Source: Clostridium sp. CAG:413
GTDB lineage: Bacteria > Bacillota > Clostridia > Oscillospirales > Acutalibacteraceae
Length of the DNA stretch: 17,144 nucleotides
Direction of reading: 5' to 3'
Assembly: GCA_000431775.1 (NCBI GenBank)
Contig: FR888191.1
Coordinates: 68,797-85,940 of the forward strand
Within the stretch, counting starts at the first letter, position 1. The number at the start of each line of letters is the position of its first letter. The notes under the pieces are model-generated. The model did no database searches, was not told where the DNA came from, and saw only the letters and a program-made list of their open reading frames with translations. Both the position numbers and the translations under genes were made by a program. Below are positions 1 through 7,921 of the stretch, piece by piece.

Positions 1-909
1 GCGCTTGCGGCGGCTGTTACGGCGGGCGGCGCCGTCGGGATAAAAACCTATGTCGAGAATCGCCCCGAGCCGACGACCGCTCAGAATATCTACACCGAAG
101 AATACGCAACATTGGGCGAATTCGCCGTTACCGAAGCCGATGAAACGGTGATCTCTTTTTCTGTTTCGGACGGCAGCACCGTGACGGCCACAATACCCGT
201 GACGGCTGTGAGAATTCCTTCGACCGTTCGACCGACGGCGATCGTCGAGGTGCCGAGTGAAACGCTTGCTCATTCGCATACCGTTCCGCGCACCGAGCGC
301 ACGAGCCGGCCGACTACCACCCGCAAGCAAAAGACGACAACTACCTCTGCGCCGACTACGACTGAAAAAGCCGTGACCGCAACGACGGTTAAGCATACCG
401 AGCCGCCCGCGACTGTGCCGCCGGAGGATGATTATGTCGTATCGGGCGGAGTGCTGACCGAGTATAAGGGCAGCGGCGGCAGCGTTACCGTTCCGTCAAA
501 GATAGGCTCGTCGGTCGTTACTGCAATTGGCAGGGGCGCATTCTCGGGCAACACCTCGCTAAGGTCCGTCAGCCTGCCCGTCGGAGTTAAAAAGATAGGG
601 CAGGAGGCGTTCGCCGATTGCACCGCATTGACCTCCGTTTCGCTCCCGTCAACTCTTGAGAGCGTCGGGGCGGGCGCATTCTACGGCTGTTCTTCGCTTG
701 GCTCGGTCAATATCCCGGGCGGAGTAACATCTCTCGGCGACGACGCATTTTACGGCTGCTCGTCGCTTAAAACCGTCACGATACCCGACAGCGTTACTTC
801 AATAGGCGACGGAGCTTTCGACGGCTGCGACGGTGTGACCGTTAAGTGCTCAAAGGATTCGGCGGCGTATGAATATGCCGTTGCCAACGGTATCAACGTG
901 AGCACATGA
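1..909 (+). CDS. Membrane-anchored BspA-type leucine-rich-repeat protein (5' end missing)
   Basis: The frame is open from base 1 to a TGA at 907-909, so the start lies outside the window. The first ~16 residues (Ala/Gly-rich, ending G-I-K-T-Y) look like the end of a membrane segment. After a short polar domain comes a long Thr/Pro/Arg-rich linker (about 220-425), typical of a stalk across the cell wall. From about 515 there are five ~23-residue repeats of the pattern I-G-x-x-A-F-x-x-C-x-x-L-x-x-V-x-I-P, the LRR_5/BspA class. They end in the usual degenerate cap with A-A-Y-E-Y-A. Proteins of this class are surface-exposed and bind proteins or host surfaces; the ligand here is unknown. No catalytic domain is visible in the part seen. 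The acetyltransferase gene begins 22 bases downstream with no terminator between, so the two are probably co-transcribed. Confidence 0.85.
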   Translation, partial: ALAAAVTAGGAVGIKTYVENRPEPTTAQNIYTEEYATLGEFAVTEADETVISFSVSDGSTVTATIPVTAVRIPSTVRPTAIVEVPSETLAHSHTVPRTERTSRPTTTRKQKTTTTSAPTTTEKAVTATTVKHTEPPATVPPEDDYVVSGGVLTEYKGSGGSVTVPSKIGSSVVTAIGRGAFSGNTSLRSVSLPVGVKKIGQEAFADCTALTSVSLPSTLESVGAGAFYGCSSLGSVNIPGGVTSLGDDAFYGCSSLKTVTIPDSVTSIGDGAFDGCDGVTVKCSKDSAAYEYAVANGINVST

Positions 910-931
910 TTAAAAAAGGAGATAACCAGAA

Positions 932-1483
932 ATGAAGAATTGCGGAACTCAAAGAATTGAAACGGACAGGCTGATACTCAGACGTTATGTGATCGAGGAC
1001 GCCGACGCAATGTATAAGAATTGGGCGTCCGACAGCGAGGTCACAAAATTTCTGACATGGCAGCCGCATTCGAGCGTTGACGTGAGCCGAAGCATAATCG
1101 AGGATTGGCTGAAAGAATATTCCGATGAGAAATATTATCATTGGGCGATCGTGCTCAAGGATAACGGCAACGAGCCGATAGGCGGCATCAGCGCTGTCCA
1201 AATGAATGAGGATATTTCCATGGTGCATATCGGCTATTGCTTAGGCAGAGCATGGTGGCGCAGGGGGATCATGTCCGAGGCGCTGAAAGCGGTCATGGAC
1301 TTTATGTTTGACACGGTCGAAGTGAATCGTGTCGAAGCAAGGCATGACCCGATGAACCCGAATTCGGGCAAGGTGATGCAGAAATGCGGCATGAAATACG
1401 AGGGCACTCTGCGGAGTGCCGATCGGAATAATCAGGGCATTTGCGACGCATGTTACTATGCGCTGCTGAGATCGGAGCGCTGA
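932..1483 (+). CDS. GNAT-family N-acetyltransferase (RimJ/RimL type)
   Basis: This 183-residue protein matches the usual length of the Acetyltransf_3/RimJ-RimL group, which transfers acetyl from acetyl-CoA to protein N-termini or small amines. It opens with the hallmark E-T-D-R-L-I-L-R-R at residues 10-18. The acetyl-CoA-binding motif A is I-G-Y-C-L-G-R-A-W-W-R-R-G-I-M-S-E-A-L (100-118), followed by V-N-R-V-E-A (131-136) and N-x-x-S-G-K-V-M-Q-K-C-G-M (142-154), as expected. The ATG is preceded by an AGGAG core around 917-922. The substrate cannot be read from sequence. The gene follows the LRR gene closely and shares its transcription by position only; a functional link is not implied. There is no good terminator directly after it; the hairpin at 1751-1780 is the first candidate. 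Confidence 0.9.
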   Translation: MKNCGTQRIETDRLILRRYVIEDADAMYKNWASDSEVTKFLTWQPHSSVDVSRSIIEDWLKEYSDEKYYHWAIVLKDNGNEPIGGISAVQMNEDISMVHIGYCLGRAWWRRGIMSEALKAVMDFMFDTVEVNRVEARHDPMNPNSGKVMQKCGMKYEGTLRSADRNNQGICDACYYALLRSER

Positions 1484-1786
1484 AGTAAAGTTACCATTTA
1501 CAAAACGGAATCAAGAGAAAGTGCAATTTTTTAGCGCATATCAAAGGGGACGGCGCTCCGAGAGCTGCACTGCAATGTCGGTTTTACAACGGTAGGGGGG
1601 CACAGTCGTTGTCCCCTCTGTTGTACTGTGTTCGCCCCTACGATGTTGATTTTGCATTTGCAATTATTACGCAGCACGTCTCGGTTATCTCTCGGCTGTT
1701 CAGCAATACCAGCCGCGATGTTATTACAAAAATTCATACAAACGCAAAAACTCCGTATGATCTCGGCGGATCATACGGAGCATTTT
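1484..1786. other. 303-bp convergent intergenic region
   Basis: This gap separates the plus-strand acetyltransferase from the end of the minus-strand glycan operon. It holds a short inverted-repeat element (1592-1641) and a bidirectional terminator (1751-1788). Short open frames on both strands have no ribosome binding site and no recognisable protein signature. I see no promoter or RNA gene. Confidence 0.6.
1592..1641. repeat. Imperfect inverted-repeat intergenic element
   Basis: The left arm GTAGGGGGGCACAGT (1592-1606) is largely the reverse complement of ACTGTGTTCGCCCCTAC (1625-1641); the arms differ by two bases near the middle. An internal GGGGGCA/TGTCCCC pair (1596-1617) can form a nested hairpin. 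Short GTAGGGG-type inverted repeats in non-coding DNA are, from general knowledge, common in clostridial genomes. Only one copy lies in this window, so its repetitive nature is inferred. Confidence 0.5.
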
Positions 1787-1788
1787 TT
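1751..1788. terminator. Bidirectional intrinsic terminator
   Basis: A perfect 12-bp stem (CTCCGTATGATC, 1751-1762, with 1769-1780) encloses a 6-base loop. On the plus strand it is followed by T6 (1783-1788); on the minus strand it is followed by T5 (the AAAAA at 1746-1750). It can stop transcripts from both sides: the acetyltransferase on plus and the glycan operon on minus, whose last stop codon is at 1787-1789. Confidence 0.92.
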
Positions 1789-2536
1789 ATCTTATTATGC
1801 CCTTTTCGGCTGCCATTTGAGCGCAGAGCTTCAGCAGCGGCACTGTCTCGTTGAGCGGGGCAGGGAGGGTGAAGCCATTCTCGGTGACGCTTTTGCCGAA
1901 CGCCGCTTCATAGAGGCAGGCGCCGGCGAGGTAGCAGCCGAGCTCGTTGCCGTCGTAGCCGTCGCAGGTCAGCCTGCTGCCGGCGGGGGTCTGGCGGGCA
2001 ATCTGGAATGCCTTGCCTATCGGCACGATGATGTCGATATCGGATTCTATCGCCGCTTTGGCGCAGGATTCGGTCAGCGCCCGATACATTTCGTCCTGAT
2101 CGCCGCCGTAGAGCCGCCTGAACGACGGGTCGGCGCTGTCGGAGTCATATGTCCACGGCTGTATCAGCATTATTTTTGCCTTCGGCTGCATCATGCGGCA
2201 GTATTCCGCAAGCTCGGCGAGATAGGGGAGGTAGCTCTCCTCAACTCCGCTCATCGAGCGTGATTGCCTGAGGGTTATGACGTCCCATTCCTCATCCTCG
2301 ACCGCTTCGTGCAGCGCAACTTCATCGACGGTGCGCGTGTCGGTCTCACCCGGCAGGCAGATGTCGTATTCATAGCACGGCAGCTCCTTGCGCCAATTAT
2401 CCCAGTGCTGCTCCAGCGAGCAGCCGTCAATGCAAAGGTCGCACAGCAGCATTTCCTGCCCCGCAGCCTCCGCCATATACGGCAGATAGGCGTGGGTGCT
2501 CCTCTCGGAGCCGTCACTTATTGACAGTATGTTCAT
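1787..2536 (-). CDS. DUF4886 / SGNH-hydrolase-like protein with altered catalytic residues
   Basis: The 249-residue protein follows the DUF4886 pattern of SGNH-fold esterases. It has I-D-G-C-S-L-E-Q-H-W (36-45), W-D-V-I-T-L-R-Q-S (84-92), A-K-I-M-L-I-Q-P-W (120-128), I-V-P-I-G-K-A-F-Q-I-A-R (170-181) and L-T-C-D-G-Y (189-194). Family members are thought to deacylate or hydrolyse carbohydrate or ester substrates. The N-terminal block, normally G-N-S-F-S with the nucleophile Ser, reads S-D-G-S here (7-10). The C-terminal D-G-x-H block, which carries the catalytic His, reads D-G-Y-D-G-N (192-197), with Asp in place of His. It may therefore be a non-catalytic, binding-only version. There is no signal peptide. 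The ATG has GGAGG six bases upstream, inside the preceding gene, which it overlaps by 23 bases. It is the last gene of the glycan operon. Confidence 0.8.
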   Translation of the reverse strand: MNILSISDGSERSTHAYLPYMAEAAGQEMLLCDLCIDGCSLEQHWDNWRKELPCYEYDICLPGETDTRTVDEVALHEAVEDEEWDVITLRQSRSMSGVEESYLPYLAELAEYCRMMQPKAKIMLIQPWTYDSDSADPSFRRLYGGDQDEMYRALTESCAKAAIESDIDIIVPIGKAFQIARQTPAGSRLTCDGYDGNELGCYLAGACLYEAAFGKSVTENGFTLPAPLNETVPLLKLCAQMAAEKGIIR

Positions 2537-3851
2537 TTTCAGCCTCCGATTTTGACAGATAGAGTGAGAATACCGCCTGCGAAAGGCCGAAGATCATCAT
2601 CATGTATTGCAGCGGCTTGAGGCCGTAGAATACGCAGTCGGTCATTCCGCAAAGGAGGAAGCCCGTTACCGAGGCGAAGAGCGTGACGGCGTAGTCGCGC
2701 GTGCGCCCCTTTCGGCGGTAAAGGCGAAAAGCGTTAATAAAGAAAACAATGAATATTGCGGCGAGCAGCAGAGCGCCGAGCACGCCGTTCTCGAGCCACG
2801 CCTCGAGGAATATATTATGAGCGTGGGGCTGCTTGACGTTATACACATTGTGCATGGTCTGCCTCACGTTGTCAAATCCCGTGCCGTAGCCGAATATCGG
2901 CCTCTCATGCAGCATTTTGAAGGCTGCGTCCCAAACGCTCTTTCGAGTGTTGACCGAGAGATCTCTGCCGCTTATCAGGGTCAGCACACGCTTGAATATG
3001 CCGTCCGCAAATATCACGATGGCGCAGAAGCCTACGCCGCCGAGGGCGATGAGCTTCAGGCACTTCTTGCCGCCGTAGAGGAAGAGCAGCGCAAAGACTA
3101 TCACGGCGAAAAGATAGGGACCTCTTGAATATGAGAGCGCAACTCCGCCGATAGCGGCAAGGCAGCAGCCGAAGCCGATGATCTGACGCTTGACGCTCTT
3201 TGAGCAGAGGAAAATATACGCGGCAAAGGGCAGCATCGACACGCAGAACGTGGCGAAAAACAGCGGGTTTGAGAAGGTGCTGCAAGCCCTCGTGCTGAAT
3301 GTATGGAATGTCTTTGACGCCATGTTTGACGAGATGAAGTCGGGCAGGAACACCACGAGCTTCTCGACCGCGATGTCAAGGAAACGCCAAAACGGGTTAA
3401 AGAGCTTGTGGATATTGCTGCCTGTACGCAGGCACAGGTGATATACCACCATCTGAGCCACGCCTATTGCGCCCGCGGCGCCGGCTGAGAGACCGCCGCA
3501 AAGGAATATCCGCTCTATCTGCTCCTGTGTTTTGACCGTCTCGGTGAAGGTGTAATAGCCCGTGAACATCAGGCACCAAAGCCCGACGCTCGCAAACGAC
3601 GATATGAATGACGACGAATAGACCGAGCAGACGACCATCCACGCCATATAAATAAGTATAGCCATACCTATTGCGCCGAACGAGGGCTTCTTCCTCTCGG
3701 CTATCCTGCGCCTGAGCACGATGAAAAACACCGCCGCAGTGAAGACGGGGGCGACATATTCGGGCAGCAGGGCTGCGAGCAGGAACAGCGCGGGGGCATA
3801 GCGGCCGAGCTTATCAGGCTTCGCCGTCAGAGCTTCCGTGTTCAATATCAT
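2514..3851 (-). CDS. O-antigen ligase / polymerase (Wzy_C) family membrane protein
   Basis: This is a polytopic protein of 445 residues, with about ten or more hydrophobic segments. Known members join lipid-linked glycans to an acceptor (WaaL type) or polymerise them (Wzy type) on the outer face of the membrane. The family signature is clear: S-Y-S-R-G-P (240-245) before the large external loop, then F-G-Y-G-T-G (320-325) and P-H-A-H-N-I-F-L-E-A-W-L-E-N-G (342-356), containing the conserved Arg and His. In a Gram-positive cell the product is probably a capsule, teichuronic-type polymer or other wall glycan. I chose the ATG at 3851, after GGAAAGG. The frame extends to a GTG at 3896 with no ribosome binding site, and a TTG at 3845 has better spacing from the same site. 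It overlaps the upstream gene by 38 bases and the downstream one by 23, suggesting translational coupling. Confidence 0.85.
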   Translation of the reverse strand: MILNTEALTAKPDKLGRYAPALFLLAALLPEYVAPVFTAAVFFIVLRRRIAERKKPSFGAIGMAILIYMAWMVVCSVYSSSFISSFASVGLWCLMFTGYYTFTETVKTQEQIERIFLCGGLSAGAAGAIGVAQMVVYHLCLRTGSNIHKLFNPFWRFLDIAVEKLVVFLPDFISSNMASKTFHTFSTRACSTFSNPLFFATFCVSMLPFAAYIFLCSKSVKRQIIGFGCCLAAIGGVALSYSRGPYLFAVIVFALLFLYGGKKCLKLIALGGVGFCAIVIFADGIFKRVLTLISGRDLSVNTRKSVWDAAFKMLHERPIFGYGTGFDNVRQTMHNVYNVKQPHAHNIFLEAWLENGVLGALLLAAIFIVFFINAFRLYRRKGRTRDYAVTLFASVTGFLLCGMTDCVFYGLKPLQYMMMIFGLSQAVFSLYLSKSEAENEHTVNK

Positions 3852-4608
3852 TATCCTTTCCGGCTTCGCCGCCGCCGGCTTTATTGCCCTTTTCACCCGT
3901 GAGCTTCTTGTAGAAAAACGAGCAAACGAGGCTCAGGGCCGCCGTGACGGCAAAGATGATTATCGCAAGGTCAAAGTTGCGCCCGGTTATCTGATTCCCG
4001 CACCAGGTGGAGGATATTATCGAGGGCAGCCTTGCGATGCTTGTGATGAGCATGAATTTACGCATGTCGATATCCGTCAGCCCCGCTACATAGGTGAGCA
4101 CGTCCTTGGGCGTGCCGGGGATGAGGTATATTATAAACAGAGTGCGGTAGACTGTGCGCTTGTCTTGCAGGAATTTGAGCGAATTTATCTTCTCAATCGG
4201 CACAAAAAGCTCGACGAGCCGCTTGCCGAACACCTTGGTGAGCAGGATTATGACGAGCGAGCCTATCTCGGTGCCGAGGAAGCAGAGCAGCAGGCCGCCC
4301 CATGTGCCGTAGAGCACACCCGAGCCTATCTCGAGCGGCTCGGCGGGGATTATCTTGATAACGGTCTGAAACGCTCTGACGGCGACAAACGCCAATTTAT
4401 CGAAGCCGTTGAAGCCGACGAGAAATGCTTTCATCTGCTCCGGGTCGGAAAAGAGCCTGTAAAGCTCTCTGCCGTATCTTATATAACAATATATAAATGC
4501 GCCCAGGGCAGCGGAGCAGACGACTATCGCGCCTATCCGCTGTATAAGGAGCAGCTTTTTTCTTCCGCTTTCGGTATCAAAGGCTTTTGTATTTTTCAAA
4601 GAATTCAC
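3814..4608 (-). CDS. VTT-domain (TVP38/TMEM64, DedA-superfamily) membrane protein
   Basis: The 264-residue protein has one N-terminal membrane helix (22-43) and a VTT/SNARE-assoc domain (about 70-205). The domain carries I-I-P-A-E-P-L-E-I-G-S-G (86-97), G-T-W-G-G-L-L-L-C-F-L-G-T-E-I-G (101-116) with reentrant-loop character, and L-I-P-G-T-P-K-D-V-L (162-171). Two more helices follow, around 186-203 and 213-233, then a Gly/Asp/Glu-rich cytoplasmic tail. Members of the superfamily act as lipid scramblases or flippases, and some DedA proteins recycle undecaprenyl phosphate. Between a glycosyltransferase and a Wzy-like protein, a role in handling the lipid carrier is plausible but inferred. The start is a GTG with a strong GGAGGG four bases upstream. 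It overlaps the GT8 gene by 32 bases. Confidence 0.85.
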   Translation of the reverse strand: MNSLKNTKAFDTESGRKKLLLIQRIGAIVVCSAALGAFIYCYIRYGRELYRLFSDPEQMKAFLVGFNGFDKLAFVAVRAFQTVIKIIPAEPLEIGSGVLYGTWGGLLLCFLGTEIGSLVIILLTKVFGKRLVELFVPIEKINSLKFLQDKRTVYRTLFIIYLIPGTPKDVLTYVAGLTDIDMRKFMLITSIARLPSIISSTWCGNQITGRNFDLAIIIFAVTAALSLVCSFFYKKLTGEKGNKAGGGEAGKDNDIEHGSSDGEA

Positions 4609-5386
4609 CGAGCCCTCCGCCGTAGTCTTTTTCTTTCCATGGTTTGTGCTTTCCGTTATAATGGATGATCGCGGTGTTCGCCCGCACCCACTCTATATCT
4701 ATCCGCTTGTGACCCGCCGCGGGTTCGGAGAATATGCGGAAGGTCTTTTCGTCGAGGTTATAGAGCCGCTCGTCGACGGCGAGGGTGTGATCGGCAAACA
4801 GCGCGTTGACAACGTCCTGATCCGCAAGGAAAAGAGTGCGGTGCTTCTTTGAAATATAGGTCAATATCTGCCCGAGCGTTACGGTCTCGCGCCATTTCTT
4901 GAGGTCGATGAGCAGCACGCCGGCGTTGATATAAATATCGGTATGCTTGTGTATGCCGAGGCGCAGCAGATTTATCTTGCCCAGCAGGCCGAAGAGGTGA
5001 GTGGCGCCCGCAAGGATATTGCCCTTGAGGTCAAGATTGTAGAATTCCTCAAGGCTCCTGTTGATGACAATGTCGGGGTCAAGGTAGAGCACCCTGTCGA
5101 TCTCCTGCGGCAGTATCTCGCCGATGAGCAGGCGGTAGTAGGTCGCTTTGCTTATGCGGTCGAGCACGGGGAAGCCGCTGAATATCGCGTCATCCACCTT
5201 GATGCGGTGCACCTCGTGGTCGCTGCCGCCCAAGGCGCTCTCCATGCGGGAGAAGTCGTCCTCTGTCAGCGAGGCATAGACCACATAGAGGTCGATGCGG
5301 CTGCCGGGGCAGTTTGCCGCGAGCGAGCGCAGCATCACGCTCAGAGGATAGATATAATTGGAATCGAGAGTAACAAGTATGTTCAT
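4577..5386 (-). CDS. Glycosyltransferase family 8 (LPS galactosyl/glucosyltransferase-like)
   Basis: The 269-residue protein has the full GT8 fold signature. It shows N-I-L-V-T-L-D-S-N-Y at the nucleotide-binding N-terminus, Y-Y-R-L-L-I (83-88), and the metal-binding D-x-D in V-L-Y-L-D-P-D-I-V-I (99-108). It also has Y-I-N-A-G-V-L-L-I-D-L-K-K-W (152-165), A-D-Q-D-V-V-N (188-194) and the C-terminal H-Y-N-G-K-H-K-P-W (242-250). GT8 enzymes are retaining transferases that use UDP-glucose or UDP-galactose; the exact sugar is not readable. The protein is cytoplasmic or membrane-associated and probably adds a sugar to a lipid-linked glycan. I start at the ATG at 5386, eight bases after AGGTGG; a GTG four codons upstream lacks a ribosome site. 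It is the first gene of the four-gene minus-strand operon. Confidence 0.92.
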   Translation of the reverse strand: MNILVTLDSNYIYPLSVMLRSLAANCPGSRIDLYVVYASLTEDDFSRMESALGGSDHEVHRIKVDDAIFSGFPVLDRISKATYYRLLIGEILPQEIDRVLYLDPDIVINRSLEEFYNLDLKGNILAGATHLFGLLGKINLLRLGIHKHTDIYINAGVLLIDLKKWRETVTLGQILTYISKKHRTLFLADQDVVNALFADHTLAVDERLYNLDEKTFRIFSEPAAGHKRIDIEWVRANTAIIHYNGKHKPWKEKDYGGGLGEFFEKYKSL

Positions 5387-5420
5387 GACGATATCCACCT
5401 GTTTAGCTTATTTTATGACA

Positions 5421-5449
5421 ATTATATCAATAAATATTTTTAAAGTCAA
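5421..5449 (-). promoter_or_regulatory. Sigma-A promoter of the glycan operon
   Basis: On the minus strand TTGACT (5449-5444) and TATAAT (5426-5421) are separated by exactly 17 bases, one mismatch from consensus. Transcription would start near 5414, giving a leader of about 28 bases before the GT8 ATG. No operator is obvious within the promoter itself. Confidence 0.88.
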
Positions 5450-5519
5450 CAAAACATTGATACATAGGCTTTCGGATAAAGCCGCTACGCTGAATAATAC
5501 ACCCGTTCGCAGCCAAATA

Positions 5520-5533
5520 TTACAATATTGTAA
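5520..5533. promoter_or_regulatory. 14-bp perfect palindrome, possible operator
   Basis: TTACAATATTGTAA is identical on both strands. It lies between the two divergent promoters, 16 bases upstream of the groE -35 box and about 70 bases upstream of the glycan -35 box. The symmetry and position suit a dimeric repressor or activator, but I cannot assign a family. Confidence 0.4.
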
Positions 5534-5549
5534 ACTTTGGAAAAAGGGC

Positions 5550-5578
5550 TTGATTTTTTGAGCAAAAGTGATTACAAT
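5550..5578 (+). promoter_or_regulatory. groESL sigma-A promoter
   Basis: TTGATT (5550-5555) and TACAAT (5573-5578) with a 17-base spacer. The expected start site, about 5584-5586, coincides with the first bases of the CIRCE operator. This is the usual arrangement for HrcA-repressed chaperone genes. Confidence 0.85.
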
Positions 5579-5583
5579 ACAAA

Positions 5584-5610
5584 TTAGCACTCAGGGTTAA
5601 TGAGTGCTAA
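5584..5610 (+). promoter_or_regulatory. CIRCE operator (HrcA binding site)
   Basis: TTAGCACTC (5584-5592), nine bases, then GAGTGCTAA (5602-5610): a perfect match to the CIRCE consensus. By established knowledge HrcA binds it and represses groESL until heat or misfolded protein titrates GroEL. The hrcA gene itself is not in this window. Confidence 0.97.
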
Positions 5611-5672
5611 GTATCCGCCGAGCGATCGGCGACTGCTAATTTGGTAATTTTTAATTTTGGAGGTAATAAATT

Positions 5673-5957
5673 ATGACTATCAGACCTTTAGCTGACAGAG
5701 TAGTCGTAAAGCCCGTTGAGGTCGAGGAGACCACAAGCAGCGGTATCATCCTTTCCGCTTCTTCACAGGAGAAGCCCCAGATAGCTGAGGTTATCGCGGT
5801 CGGTCCCGGCGGCGTTGTCGACGGCAAGGAAGTCGAAATGTATGTCAAGGTCGGCGACAAAGTCATCACCGGCAAGTATTCCGGCACCGAAGTTAAGCTC
5901 AACAAAGAAGAATACACCATCGTTCGTCAGAGCGATATTCTCGCAGTAGTCGAGTAA
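5673..5957 (+). CDS. groES: Co-chaperonin GroES (Hsp10)
   Basis: This 94-residue protein has the normal GroES length and opens with the diagnostic I-R-P-L-A-D-R-V-V-V-K. The mobile loop that contacts GroEL is E-T-T-S-S-G-I-I-L (19-27). V-G-P-G (43-46) leads into the roof loop, and the chain ends in D-I-L-A-V-V-E. The heptameric cap closes the GroEL folding chamber in the cytoplasm. The ATG is preceded by GGAGGT at 5659-5664, eight bases away. It is the first gene of the CIRCE-controlled operon, 19 bases from groEL. Confidence 0.98.
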   Translation: MTIRPLADRVVVKPVEVEETTSSGIILSASSQEKPQIAEVIAVGPGGVVDGKEVEMYVKVGDKVITGKYSGTEVKLNKEEYTIVRQSDILAVVE

Positions 5958-5961
5958 TTAA

Positions 5962-7620
<1,659 letters not shown>

Positions 7621-7643
7621 TTCCTTACCGGCAAAAAATCACA

Positions 7644-7674
7644 GGGGCTGCGAGCTTATCGCAGCCCCTTATTT
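7644..7674 (+). terminator. groESL intrinsic terminator
   Basis: A perfect 10-bp GC-rich stem, GGGGCTGCGA (7644-7653) with TCGCAGCCCC (7659-7668), closes a 5-base loop. It is followed by TTATTT. Confidence 0.9.
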
Positions 7675-7752
7675 CATGCCCGACGGCTCTTAAACGGCGG
7701 GCGTATATTAAAAATAAATAAATAATAATATTTTCATATATAAAAATTAACT

Positions 7753-7783
7753 AAATATTAATATTTGGAACGGTATTTCCGTT
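7753..7783. promoter_or_regulatory. Palindrome plus inverted repeat upstream of the PPC promoter
   Basis: AAATATTAATATTT (7753-7766) is a perfect 14-bp palindrome. Three bases later, AACGG and CCGTT (7769-7773, 7779-7783) form a second inverted repeat that touches the first base of the -35 box. A protein bound here could act on the promoter; the AT-rich part could instead be an UP element. Confidence 0.35.
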
Positions 7784-7811
7784 TGACTTTTTAGAGGAAA
7801 TGTGTTAAAAT
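7783..7811 (+). promoter_or_regulatory. Sigma-A promoter of the PPC-protein gene
   Basis: TTGACT (7783-7788) and TAAAAT (7806-7811) with a 17-base spacer. The start site would be near 7818, leaving a leader of roughly 100 bases. Confidence 0.8.
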
Positions 7812-7837
7812 CCGATTAGGTCACATGGGGCAGGGGC

Positions 7838-7871
7838 GAGCCGTTTTTGACGGGCGGCTCATTTTTGCCCG
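7838..7871 (+). promoter_or_regulatory. Leader hairpin with T-run, possible attenuator
   Basis: GAGCCG (7838-7843) pairs with CGGCTC (7855-7860), followed directly by ATTTTTG. A competing pair, CGGGC (7851-7855) with GCCCG (7867-7871), shares base 7855 and would place the T-run in its loop. Both lie inside the predicted leader. Mutually exclusive stems of this sort suggest, without proving, transcription attenuation. Confidence 0.35.
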
Positions 7872-7921
7872 ATGCGGCACCGTATTTCGTTAAGATAAAC
7901 ATAAAACAGGAGGACAAGAAA

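Larger units (their letters stand above)
7621..7921. other. 301-bp regulatory gap between groEL and the PPC protein
   Basis: Contents in order: the groEL terminator; a very AT-rich stretch (about 7700-7766); a palindrome and small inverted repeat abutting a sigma-A promoter; then a ~100-base leader with hairpins. No protein-coding frame here has a ribosome binding site. Confidence 0.7.

Noticed and set aside
1628..2263. 211-codon plus-strand open frame across the end of the DUF4886 gene
   Set aside because: It crosses the terminator hairpin at 1751-1780 and is antisense to the DUF4886 motifs.
3838..4668. 276-codon plus-strand open frame across the VTT and GT8 genes
   Set aside because: It covers parts of two well-supported minus-strand genes, has no ribosome site, and its product is rich in shadow-type residues (Gln, Glu, Arg, Ala).
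5408..5590. Short minus-strand open frame in the divergent control region
   Set aside because: It overlaps both promoters and part of the CIRCE site, and has no ribosome site.
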